Shown here in pieces: positions 1 through 7,208 of a stretch of DNA of 22,089 nucleotides. The number at the start of each line of letters is the position of its first letter. Positions within the stretch are counted from its first letter, which is position 1. The translations under genes and the position numbers were made by a program. The DNA is from an uncultured Collinsella sp. (GTDB lineage: Bacteria > Actinomycetota > Coriobacteriia > Coriobacteriales > Coriobacteriaceae). Below the pieces are notes generated by a model. The model was not told the origin of the DNA, ran no database searches, and worked only from the letters and a program-made list of their open reading frames with translations. The DNA lies in NCBI GenBank assembly GCA_900542275.1, contig UQMW01000040.1, forward strand, positions 1-22,089. Direction: 5' to 3'.

Positions 1-1
1 C

Positions 2-322
2 GACCAGGGCCGTCACACTACCGTCGCGCGCGTGATGGTGGCGCTGCCGGGCGACGCCGGCGTGATCGCCGATGCCCCGGGTCTGCGCAGTTTGCCGCTC
101 GTGGGTCACGAGCGGGGTCTGGCGCGCGCCTTCCCCGAGATTGTCGAGGCATCGCGCGCGTGCCGGTTTGGCGATTGCACGCACACCCATGAGCCGGGTT
201 GCGCCGTTCGCGAGGCCGAGGACGCCGGGCAGATCGACGGCCTGCGTCTGGAAACGTTCCAAAACCTGGCGTCATCCATGCGCGTGAGTGCTCAAATGCT
301 CGATCCCGATGTCCATCTGTAA
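2..322 (+). CDS. rsgA: Ribosome small subunit-dependent GTPase A, C-terminal part (5' truncated)
   Basis: The window opens inside this gene; 106 residues and the TAA stop are present. RsgA is a circularly permuted GTPase that acts in late 30S ribosome maturation. Visible are GRHTTV near the first residues, the ADAPGLRSL stretch (equivalent of the G3 DxPG motif), and the C-terminal zinc-binding signature with CRFGDCTH followed by EPGCAV. The Cys and His ligands of that zinc knuckle all appear intact. The gene ends just before a strong intrinsic terminator, so it closes its own transcription unit and is not part of the pilus operon downstream. The true start lies outside the window. Confidence 0.93.
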   Translation, partial: DQGRHTTVARVMVALPGDAGVIADAPGLRSLPLVGHERGLARAFPEIVEASRACRFGDCTHTHEPGCAVREAEDAGQIDGLRLETFQNLASSMRVSAQMLDPDVHL

Positions 323-340
323 TTGATTTTTCCTATGACA

Positions 341-374
341 GCCGTCTCCCAACTGTTCGGGAGACGGCTTTTTT
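341..374 (+). terminator. Intrinsic terminator after rsgA
   Basis: A perfect 10-bp stem (GCCGTCTCCC pairing with GGGAGACGGC) with an 8-nt loop is followed directly by six T residues. It starts 18 nt after the rsgA stop and separates rsgA from the Tad operon. Confidence 0.93.
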
Positions 375-414
375 GCTGTGGAAAAGCCTCGAAACATGCA
401 GTTTGCTGACGTGC

Positions 415-500
415 TGACCAAAACCTTGCCACGAGCTTGACGGGCTGGTCAGTTTTTGGTCAACGATTGGTTTGACATCGAAAACCAAGATCGCGATTGT
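415..500 (+). promoter_or_regulatory. Probable promoter/operator region of the Tad operon
   Basis: A consensus -35 hexamer TTGACA lies at 472-477; at 17-nt spacing the -10 candidate is the weak GATTGT (495-500). Two dyads surround it: TGACCAAAA (415-423) with TTTTGGTCA (454-462), and TTGGTTT (467-473) with AAACCAA (482-488), the latter straddling the -35 box. A weak -10 with overlapping dyads suggests a regulated promoter, but no regulator is recognised. Nothing else is seen in the 252-nt gap apart from the rsgA terminator. Confidence 0.4.
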
Positions 501-574
501 GCCGCTTTGCACTCTGACCGCCCAGACAATGGTGGTACGGGCATTCGCCCGGCACTGCCATGAGAGGAGCGGCC

Positions 575-1234
575 GTGAACAAGAGCAAGCGCATCGCCAT
601 CAGTCTGGTCGCGGGCGTGCTCGCTGCTCTGCTTTGCATGGTTTACGGCTCGTCGATCCGCTCGCAAGCCGAACAGGTCCAGGCTGAGACCTTGGCCAAG
701 TACGGTGGCGATCGCGTCGAGGTATGCGTCGCGGCGCGCGATATCGATGTGGGCGAGACCCTCGATGAGACCAATGTCATAACCCAGGAATGGCTGACGA
801 GTCTGCTGCCGCGTGACGCGGCGACCGAGCTGCGCCAGGTGCGCGGCGACGTGACGACTTCGCGTATTCCCAAAAACGCCGTGATCTGCAATGTCTACAC
901 CAAGGCCGAGAGCCGCAAGCTCGAGGTGCCTAAGGGCAAGGTTGCCGTTTCGGTGGCGGTCGATGCCGAGCACTCGGTCGGCGGTGCCACGGGCGTGGGC
1001 AGCTACGTGGACGTGTACGTGCAAAAGGACGGCGTGACCGATCGGCTGTGCGGCGCGCACGTGATCGATACCAGTGAGGATTCCGGTGCCACGCGCGAGG
1101 GCAAGATCGAATGGGTGACGCTGGCGGCTGACCCCGAAGACGTCAAGGAACTGCTGGGAGCCTCGGGCAAGGGAACGGTCAGCTTGACGATTCCCGCCAC
1201 GGCGCGCGGCAAAAAGAGCGGAGGCGACGAGTGA
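575..1234 (+). CDS. cpaB: CpaB-like Flp pilus assembly protein (SAF domain)
   Basis: 219 residues. A short basic N-terminus is followed by one membrane segment (about residues 8-27), then an extracytoplasmic SAF/RcpC-CpaB-type domain with the pattern AARDIDVGETL...RIPKNAVI and a second beta-rich stretch (KVAVSVAV...GVGSYVDVYV). CpaB/RcpC proteins belong to Tad pilus systems; in monoderms they are membrane-anchored accessory proteins and no secretin partner is expected. The start is taken as GTG at 575 because GAGAGGAG lies at 562-569 with proper spacing; the in-frame ATG at 560 has no ribosome-binding site. It is first in the operon, and its stop overlaps the next ATG by one base. The assignment rests on SAF features plus context. 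Confidence 0.85.
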   Translation: MNKSKRIAISLVAGVLAALLCMVYGSSIRSQAEQVQAETLAKYGGDRVEVCVAARDIDVGETLDETNVITQEWLTSLLPRDAATELRQVRGDVTTSRIPKNAVICNVYTKAESRKLEVPKGKVAVSVAVDAEHSVGGATGVGSYVDVYVQKDGVTDRLCGAHVIDTSEDSGATREGKIEWVTLAADPEDVKELLGASGKGTVSLTIPATARGKKSGGDE

Positions 1235-2883
1235 TGAAGGCGATCTGGCTTGCGTGCTGCGCGTGCGGCGATTACGGGCTGTTGCAGCGGGAAGTCGAGG
1301 GCCGTGATGCGGGTGCACAGGTGCTTCGCGTGGGTGACCTGGACGGGCTGGTTTCCATGGCGCGGGCGTTTCCGTCGCGCCGCGGGGCTGCCATCATCGC
1401 GGCGTCTCTGTTTGATACCGAAGATGTGCGCAAGACTGTTGCGCGCCTGACGGCCGAAGGCCGCGTGAGTCGCGTGGTCGTGTTGATAGAAGCGCTCGAT
1501 CCGTCGGATATCGAGGGGCTGTTTCGCGCGGGGGCGACCGAGGTCATCGCTGCACACAGTATATGCGGCAACGGGCGCGCGGGCGAGGGAGCGGTTGATT
1601 CCGATCGGCGCATGACGATTGAGCCCGATGCTTTTGTTGATAGGGAACCCGGGGCGCCTCGCGCTACAAGAGGCCCGCGTGTTGATGATTATGGAAAAGC
1701 GGAAGCCGAGCATGGTCGGCGCCCCCGGAACCCCCTTGTATACGATGACGCTGGAGGGCCGGCGCAGCATGCTGGCGACTCCCCGGCAGTAGATATGGGA
1801 TACGTGCACGGCGTGAATCTGGCGGATGAACTCGACGAAGTTGAGGGCCTTGCCGGGTGCGGCGAGTTGTCGCTGATGCAGCATGAGCAGATTGCGCAGA
1901 ACGAGCCTGCCTCGCAGACCGAACAAGCAGCCATGCCGGCTTGGACGCAGCACGTGGTTGCGGCGGGGGAGACGGGGACGCTGTCACCGACGCCCGCCCC
2001 GCCGCCTCCGATGCCGCCGGCAGACGCTACCGCTCCGCCGCATCGAGTTCCAGTCATCTGCGCTATTTCGGGTTCGGGCGGTTGCGGCAAGTCGACGATC
2101 GTTGCCACCATGGCACACACATCGTCGCTGTTGGGCTTGCGTGCCGCCGTGCTCGACCTGGACCTGATGTTTGGAAACCTTTACGACTTGTTAGGCGTCG
2201 ATGCTCCGTGCGATATGGCGGTACTTATCGAGCCGTCGGCGGCGGGCATGCTCACCGAGCCGGATATCGTAGCCGCTTCGATGCGCGTGGCGCCGGGCGT
2301 TACGCTCTGGGGTCCCGTCGCGGCGCCCGAGCAAGCCGAGCTCATGGCACGTCCGGTGGAGCTACTGCTTGATGTTCTGCGTCGCGAATCCGACGTGGTC
2401 TTTATCGATACCTCGGTCTTTTGGGGCGACGCCGTGGCGGCTGCGGTGGCGGCGAGCGACCGTTGCCTGGTCGTTGGCGATGCGGCGGTGTCGTCCGCGG
2501 CATCGGCATCGCGCGTCATTGAACTGGCAGGTCGAGTAGGTGTGCCGCGCACGCGCATGAGCGCCGTGTTCAACCGGTTCGGTGCGCGCGGGGCAGACGA
2601 GGACGTCGCCATGCGCTTTGAGATTGCCTGTGCGTTAAGCTCCAAGATTCGTATCGCCGATGGCGGGCAGGATCTCGCCGCGCTCATGGCGTTTGGGCGC
2701 GCTGACGAGGCAGTGGGGCAGACCAGCGCTTTTGCGACTAGCGTGCGCGAGGCCACGCGCGAGATGCTCGTGGAACTGGGGTGCGCCGTCGGCCCTTGGA
2801 GCGATATGGTCGCCGACCGTGCAACGCGCACCGAACGCCCACGTATCCGCCTTCCCTGGTCGCGCGAGGGTGATCAGCGATGA
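1234..2883 (+). CDS. cpaE: CpaE/TadZ-like ATPase with N-terminal receiver-like region
   Basis: 549 residues. The N-terminal ~110 residues resemble a degenerate receiver domain, as in CpaE (AAIIAASLF, RVVVLIEALDP, GATEVIAA). A long variable linker follows, ending in a proline-rich stretch near residues 250-270. The C-terminal half is a ParA/MinD-type ATPase with the P-loop GSGGCGKST at 280-288, then VLDLDLMFGNLYDLLGV and DVVFIDTSVFWGD. The position of the 'signature' lysine of the deviant Walker A (KGGxGKT) holds Ser281, while Lys286 of the loop is kept. CpaE/TadZ localises the Tad machine at the inner face of the membrane. GTG at 1231 and ATG at 1234 are adjacent; ATG is preferred, with GGAG at 1220-1223. 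The stop overlaps the next start as ATGA. Confidence 0.87.
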   Translation: MKAIWLACCACGDYGLLQREVEGRDAGAQVLRVGDLDGLVSMARAFPSRRGAAIIAASLFDTEDVRKTVARLTAEGRVSRVVVLIEALDPSDIEGLFRAGATEVIAAHSICGNGRAGEGAVDSDRRMTIEPDAFVDREPGAPRATRGPRVDDYGKAEAEHGRRPRNPLVYDDAGGPAQHAGDSPAVDMGYVHGVNLADELDEVEGLAGCGELSLMQHEQIAQNEPASQTEQAAMPAWTQHVVAAGETGTLSPTPAPPPPMPPADATAPPHRVPVICAISGSGGCGKSTIVATMAHTSSLLGLRAAVLDLDLMFGNLYDLLGVDAPCDMAVLIEPSAAGMLTEPDIVAASMRVAPGVTLWGPVAAPEQAELMARPVELLLDVLRRESDVVFIDTSVFWGDAVAAAVAASDRCLVVGDAAVSSAASASRVIELAGRVGVPRTRMSAVFNRFGARGADEDVAMRFEIACALSSKIRIADGGQDLAALMAFGRADEAVGQTSAFATSVREATREMLVELGCAVGPWSDMVADRATRTERPRIRLPWSREGDQR

Positions 2884-4208
2884 GCCTGCAAACGAGGATT
2901 AAGGCTGCCGGCGCTGCGGCGGCGGCAGCGCCTGTAGATGTGGGGCGTCGCCGCGCCGTGAAACGACGCACCAAGCGCGCCGTGATGGACCGCATGGGTT
3001 ACGACGAAGTGGCGCGTATCAGCGCCTATATCGACCCGGCACTTGCCCGCTCGGAATTGCGTCCTGCGGTGGAGGCGGCGCTCAATGTTGAGGAGCCGAC
3101 CGATCTCGCGACGCCCGAGCGCGAGACCATCATCGACGAGATTTTGGATGACGTGGTGGGCTTGGGGCCGTTGCAGCCGCTCATCGAGGACGACACCGTT
3201 ACCGAGATCATGATCAACGGCTGCCGCTCGGCTTTCTTTGAACGCGGCGGCGTCTTGTACCCCATCGAGCATGCGTTTGAGGATGATGAGCAGATCCGTG
3301 TGCTTATCGACCGCATTATCTCGCCACTTGGCCGCCGTATCGACGAGCGCAGCCCCATCGTCAACGCCCGCCTCAAAACGGGCTATCGCGTCAACGCGGT
3401 GATTCCGCCTGTGGCGATTGACGGACCGATTCTCACCATCCGAAAGTTCTCGGACCGTATCTGCTCGCTGGACGAGCTCGTGGGGTTGGGATCGCTGCCG
3501 CTTTGGTATGCGCAGCTGCTGTCGTGTGCGGTGTCGCTGCGACAGGACCTGGCGGTTGCGGGAGGCACGGGATCTGGTAAGACCACCCTGCTCAACGCGT
3601 TGTCATGTGAGATTTCCACCGGCGAGCGCATCGTGACGATCGAGGACTCTGCCGAGCTCAAGTTTGCGCATCATCCGCACGTGGTGCGCCTAGAGGCGCG
3701 CGAGGCTTCAATTGAGGGCGAGGGCGCGGTGACGATCCGCGACCTGGTGACTAATGCCCTGCGCATGCGCCCCGACCGCATCGTGGTGGGCGAGGTGCGC
3801 GGTGCCGAGTGCTGCGACATGTTGCAGGCCATGAACACGGGCCACGACGGGTCGCTTACCACGCTTCATGCGGGTTCAGAACAGGAGACCGTGGTGCGTC
3901 TGACGTTGCTTGCACGTTATGGCATCGATCTGCCGAGCGAGCTCATCGAGGAGCAGATTGCCATGGCACTCGACGGTATCGTGATGTCCGAGCGCCACGC
4001 CGATGGCAGGCGCTTCGTCTCCTCGTATTCGGGGGTGCGACGCGCCGCATCGGGCGGCGTAGAGCTCGAGCGCTATGTGACGTTCGATGCCGCCGAGCGC
4101 ACCTGGACGCTTGACCGCGAGCCGCCGTTTATCGCAGAAGGCCTGCGGTCGGGGACGCTCACACAAGAGGAGGTGGACGAATGGAGATCACTGTGCCCCT
4201 CGTCGTAG
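2880..4208 (+). CDS. cpaF: CpaF/TadA secretion ATPase of the Tad pilus
   Basis: 442 residues, a usual size for CpaF. This hexameric type II/IV secretion ATPase powers Flp pilus assembly in the cytoplasm. An N-terminal helical region precedes the family segment VGLGPLQPLIEDDTVTEIMI. The Walker A motif GGTGSGKT is at residues 228-235 and the Walker B segment RIVVGEVRG at 300-308, with the catalytic Glu at 305. The Asp box (IVTIEDSAELKF) and the His-box region (NTGHDGSLTTLHA) are present. All catalytic motifs look intact. It starts by ATGA overlap with cpaE and its 3' end overlaps tadB by 28 nt, so translation is probably coupled. Confidence 0.96.
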   Translation: MSLQTRIKAAGAAAAAAPVDVGRRRAVKRRTKRAVMDRMGYDEVARISAYIDPALARSELRPAVEAALNVEEPTDLATPERETIIDEILDDVVGLGPLQPLIEDDTVTEIMINGCRSAFFERGGVLYPIEHAFEDDEQIRVLIDRIISPLGRRIDERSPIVNARLKTGYRVNAVIPPVAIDGPILTIRKFSDRICSLDELVGLGSLPLWYAQLLSCAVSLRQDLAVAGGTGSGKTTLLNALSCEISTGERIVTIEDSAELKFAHHPHVVRLEAREASIEGEGAVTIRDLVTNALRMRPDRIVVGEVRGAECCDMLQAMNTGHDGSLTTLHAGSEQETVVRLTLLARYGIDLPSELIEEQIAMALDGIVMSERHADGRRFVSSYSGVRRAASGGVELERYVTFDAAERTWTLDREPPFIAEGLRSGTLTQEEVDEWRSLCPSS

Positions 4209-5107
4209 GGGGCTTGGCAGGGCTTTCTGTCGCGACGGCGTGCGGGGCGGAACCTCGTGTGCCGCAGGTACCGCCGGCGGAGCTGGCACGTCAGGCGCTC
4301 GAGACGGTGGCAGAGAAGCTGCCGCGTGAGCTGGTGGAAAACGATCTGCTGAAAAAGATCGCCCGTTCGTGGGCATCGCTGGCTCCGGCGCATCGCCTTG
4401 GCCTCGTGATCGAAGATGCTTCGGGACGTTTGGCGTTTCTGCTGCTATCGAGCGGTGTCTGCTGCGTTTTACTAACGATGGTGTCGTTATCGCCCCTCGG
4501 ATTTGCCTTGGGACTTGTTGCTCCGTTTGCCGTTGGTGCCGCTCGGGATGGCTTTGAGAGCCGGCGCGAGCAACACGATGCAGAAGAGGCAATGCCCGAG
4601 GCGTTTACCGCACTTTCCATGTCGCTTGCCTCGGGACATTCGCTGGCCCAGGGCATGCGCTTTGTGGGCGCTCATGCGCAAGAGCCAGTGCATACCGAGT
4701 TTTTGCGGGTGGCGGCGGCGATCGATTGCGGCATCTCGGCGACCGACGCGCTCGATGACTTGCTCGTGCGTATCGACGCCCCCGGTCTTTCGCTTGTGAC
4801 CTTGGCGCTTAAGGTATCTCAGCGCACCGGCGCTCCGCTTGCCGACTTACTGTCCGAGGCGTCGAGCATGGTGGGGGAGCGCATTGAGCTCAAGCGCCGC
4901 CTGGATGTTAAGACGTCGCAGGCTCGCATGTCTGCGCATATGGTCGCGGCGATGCCGGCGGGCATGTGCGCGGTGTTGGCGCTGCTTTCGGCAGATTTTC
5001 GTCGCGGTCTTGCGACACCTGCCGGCGCGGGCGCTGTGGTGCTGGGTCTTGCCCTCAACGCCGTTGCCCTGGTGGTTATCCGGCGCATTATGCGGGTGGA
5101 GCTATGA
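4181..5107 (+). CDS. tadB: TadB-like pilus platform protein (type II secretion F domain)
   Basis: 308 residues. Membrane segments are predicted at about 84-120 (two closely spaced), 253-271 and 279-302. A T2SSF domain lies at about 137-265 (AMPEAFTALSMSLASGHSL...GAPLADLLSEAS). TadB and TadC form the membrane platform on which CpaF acts. The start ATG at 4181 has the strong site AAGAGGAGGTGG just upstream, inside the end of cpaF. The stop overlaps the next gene as ATGA. The N-terminal ~80 residues are less conserved-looking and their role is unknown. Confidence 0.9.
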   Translation: MEITVPLVVGGLAGLSVATACGAEPRVPQVPPAELARQALETVAEKLPRELVENDLLKKIARSWASLAPAHRLGLVIEDASGRLAFLLLSSGVCCVLLTMVSLSPLGFALGLVAPFAVGAARDGFESRREQHDAEEAMPEAFTALSMSLASGHSLAQGMRFVGAHAQEPVHTEFLRVAAAIDCGISATDALDDLLVRIDAPGLSLVTLALKVSQRTGAPLADLLSEASSMVGERIELKRRLDVKTSQARMSAHMVAAMPAGMCAVLALLSADFRRGLATPAGAGAVVLGLALNAVALVVIRRIMRVEL

Positions 5108-5745
5108 GCGCCCCGGTTGCAGTTGCGGCTTGCCTGTGCGCCCTGAGTGTATTTGTCGCGACGGGTTTGGATCGGGCGGATGCACGCAAGATCGCAGGGG
5201 CCTGCAAGCGCGAGGCGGTGCTGGTCGCTGCCGCGGGTCGCTCGGTGGTCGATGCTCTGACCGCGCGAGTGAAGGGCGCGGTTGGAGCGGGCGGCCCGGC
5301 GCGAGTGTCGCTCGGCGAAGTGTCCGAGATGATCGATGTTGTGCGCTTGGGTCTTTCGGCCGGTCTTTCGTTTGATGCGGCGCTTGAGATTTTCTGCGCC
5401 AACCGCCGGTCAGTGCTGGCTCTTCGCCTTGAGCGCGCCTGCATGGCGTGGCAGGTGGGCGTGGGCACGCGTGAGGACGAGTTGTTGGCCGCCGCGCGCG
5501 ACCTGGACGTGCGAGCGCTCGAGACCTTTGCCATCACGGTGGGGCAGGCGCTCGCCCTGGGTGCCCCACTTGCCGAGACGCTGGCCGCTCAAAGTCGCGA
5601 GATCCGTGCGGCTCATCGCGCCGCGGTCGAGCGCGAGATCGAGCGTGCACCCGTCAAGCTGCTGATTCCCACCGGCACGCTCATCTTGCCGGCGTTGCTT
5701 CTGTCCATATTGGGCCCGCTGCTGGGGGCAGGCGGGATGATGTAG
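5104..5745 (+). CDS. tadC: TadC-like pilus platform protein (type II secretion F domain)
   Basis: 213 residues. One N-terminal membrane segment (about 3-20) is followed by a T2SSF domain at about 72-200 (MIDVVRLGLSAGLSFDAAL...ALALGAPLAETLAAQSREIR) and a C-terminal hydrophobic segment (187-210). It is shorter than many TadC proteins. ATG at 5104 overlaps the tadB stop; the upstream in-frame extension lies inside tadB and is not used. With TadB it would form the inner-membrane assembly platform. Confidence 0.88.
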   Translation: MSAPVAVAACLCALSVFVATGLDRADARKIAGACKREAVLVAAAGRSVVDALTARVKGAVGAGGPARVSLGEVSEMIDVVRLGLSAGLSFDAALEIFCANRRSVLALRLERACMAWQVGVGTREDELLAAARDLDVRALETFAITVGQALALGAPLAETLAAQSREIRAAHRAAVEREIERAPVKLLIPTGTLILPALLLSILGPLLGAGGMM

Positions 5746-5755
5746 GGAGGAATAC

Positions 5756-5989
5756 ATGAACACGATGACTGACGCTGCTGGCAAGGTCCAGGGCTGGGCG
5801 TTTTGCCGGGCGGCACATGTTCGTCAGCGCGCCAAGGAACTATTGCAGGAGGAGAGTGCACAGGGTACCACCGAGTATGCCATCTTGGTCGGCGTGCTCG
5901 TGGTGATCGCGATTATCGCCATCGTCGCATTTAAGGGCAAGGTCCAAGATCTATGGAACGCTATCAGCGAGGGCATCAACAGCCTGTAG
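5756..5989 (+). CDS. flp: Flp-family major pilin
   Basis: 77 residues. A basic leader of about 35 residues, longer than typical for Flp, precedes the class III prepilin motif ESAQGTTEYAILVG. The Glu-Tyr pair is at 40-41 and a hydrophobic helix spans about 41-59. If Glu is at +5, as in Flp pilins, cleavage would fall after Ala35 instead of the usual Gly. This is the probable main structural subunit of the pilus. A good ribosome-binding site GGGAGGAA precedes ATG 5756. The prepilin peptidase that would cut it is not in this window. Confidence 0.92.
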   Translation: MNTMTDAAGKVQGWAFCRAAHVRQRAKELLQEESAQGTTEYAILVGVLVVIAIIAIVAFKGKVQDLWNAISEGINSL

Positions 5990-6516
5990 AGGGCGAGCGC
6001 CCCGTCGGGGTGCTGCTGGTGTTTGCTTGCCTGACCGTGGCGATAGCGGCGGTGCTTTGGGGGCTTAACGCCGCGCGGCAGCAGCGTCCTGGGACCGCCT
6101 CCGATTTGGGCTCAGATTCGGCGGTGGCGTCTCAAAAAGATGAGATGCGAGATGCGGACGATTCGGATGTCGCTGTCACGGCGCAAACCTTTCTGCGGAC
6201 GCTCGACAAGCGGTCTGGCATTGCGACGGATTCGCCTGAGGGCAACGCGATTGCGGTCCGGCTTGCATGGTCCGAGGACCGACCGATGACCGAAGCGGCG
6301 GCGGATATGCTGCGTGCCTATCGCGAGGTACCCACGGCGCAACTTGCTCTGAGCGGCTATCTCGACATCAAGGGAAACGTGTGGGGTGCCATCGTGCGCG
6401 ACGGACGCGGCTGGGTCGATATGGTGACAATTGCCGCGGATGCTGGCGACGCTTCGTGTCGTCTGCGCGCCGTGCGCCTGAGCCCGCAGGCAACGGACTC
6501 AAAGGAGGGATCGTGA
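5953..6516 (+). CDS. TM-anchored protein of unknown function inside the Tad operon
   Basis: 187 residues, not recognised. A single membrane helix (about 18-38) is followed by a hydrophilic, acidic spacer and a small mixed alpha/beta-looking domain that is probably extracytoplasmic (AVRLAWSED...ALSGYLDIKGNVWGAIVRDG). ATG 5953 lies 37 nt inside flp, with only a weak ribosome-binding site; GTG 6010 is an alternative start that would put the helix at the very N-terminus. Position between two pilin genes suggests an accessory pilus role; this is inference from context only. Its stop is just before the start of the next small pilin. Confidence 0.7.
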   Translation: MERYQRGHQQPVEGERPVGVLLVFACLTVAIAAVLWGLNAARQQRPGTASDLGSDSAVASQKDEMRDADDSDVAVTAQTFLRTLDKRSGIATDSPEGNAIAVRLAWSEDRPMTEAAADMLRAYREVPTAQLALSGYLDIKGNVWGAIVRDGRGWVDMVTIAADAGDASCRLRAVRLSPQATDSKEGS

Positions 6517-6517
6517 A

Positions 6518-6736
6518 ATGCATGGCGTTCTGCGTGAGGAATCTGCCCAGGCGACGGTCGAATACGCCATCGTCACGGTGGCGCTGTTATCGATCGTGCT
6601 GGCGATCGCGGGACTTTGGCGTACCGGCACCGATGGGCGCTTGGCGGCGCTGGTTGAGCGGGCGGCATCCCATGGCGTTGCCTCGACGTCGGTTATCGAC
6701 GCCGCTGCGGCCGCCAAGGACATCGCGTTGTATTGA
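6518..6736 (+). CDS. Small second pilin-like protein (class III signal)
   Basis: 72 residues. The leader MHGVLREESA is followed by QATVEYAIVT, with Glu15-Tyr16 and a hydrophobic helix at about 14-35. Cleavage is predicted after Ala10 with Glu at +5, so the mature protein would be about 62 residues. It has the Flp-type Glu-Tyr but a longer Ala/Ser-rich tail than typical Flp. A very good ribosome-binding site AAAGGAGGG (6501-6509) precedes it. It could be a minor pilin or a TadE-like short subunit. Confidence 0.85.
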   Translation: MHGVLREESAQATVEYAIVTVALLSIVLAIAGLWRTGTDGRLAALVERAASHGVASTSVIDAAAAAKDIALY

Positions 6737-7208
6737 TGCCGCGCGCGAGGACCGGGCGCAGTCTACGGTCGAGGCCGCTTTTTTGCTGCCGACGTTTCTG
6801 GCACTCATCCTTCTCGCGCTGCAACCGGTGTGCCTGCTCTATACGCGCGCGGTCATGGAGTCTGCCGCCGCCGAGACCGCGCGGCTCATGACCACGACGA
6901 CGGCGGAGGACGACGATCTTAAGGAGTTCGCCCGCCGCCGACTTGCCGCAGTGCCCAACGTTTCGATCTTTCATGCCGGCGGGCCGTTGTCGTGGGATAT
7001 CGAGCTTGGCCGGGCCGGTGCGGGTGGCGTCTCGTCCGTGTCCGTTTCCGGCGAGGTCAAGCCGTTGCCTGTGATCGGTGCGTTTGCGCAGGCTATGGGT
7101 GGTACCGCCGAGGGCGGCTACGTTGAGCTCAAAGTCGATGTCTCGTATCAATCGCGTCCCGAATGGCTGGAGGGAGATTATGATTCGTGGATTGCTGCAT
7201 GGGATTAA
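6672..7208 (+). CDS. TadE-like minor pilin (start uncertain)
   Basis: 178 residues if started at ATG 6672. The TadE-type signal EDRAQSTVEAAFLLP has Glu34 at +5 from a predicted cut after Ala29; a hydrophobic helix follows, then a globular extracytoplasmic domain. Start choice is difficult. ATG 6672 overlaps the previous gene by 65 nt, has no clear ribosome-binding site and gives an Arg/Pro-rich leader read from that gene's other frame. The only codon closer to the natural N-terminus is ATT at 6732, which overlaps the previous TGA and has AAGGA at 6716-6720. The 3' end overlaps the next gene by 29 nt. TadE-like proteins are processed pseudopilins needed for Tad pilus formation. Confidence 0.82.
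   Translation: MALPRRRLSTPLRPPRTSRCIDAAREDRAQSTVEAAFLLPTFLALILLALQPVCLLYTRAVMESAAAETARLMTTTTAEDDDLKEFARRRLAAVPNVSIFHAGGPLSWDIELGRAGAGGVSSVSVSGEVKPLPVIGAFAQAMGGTAEGGYVELKVDVSYQSRPEWLEGDYDSWIAAWD

Noticed and set aside
449..1318. 289-codon open frame on the minus strand opposite cpaB
   Set aside because: It is a by-product of high-GC codon use opposite a clear SAF-domain gene; its residues (Arg/His/Leu-rich) look like no protein and no ribosome-binding site fits.
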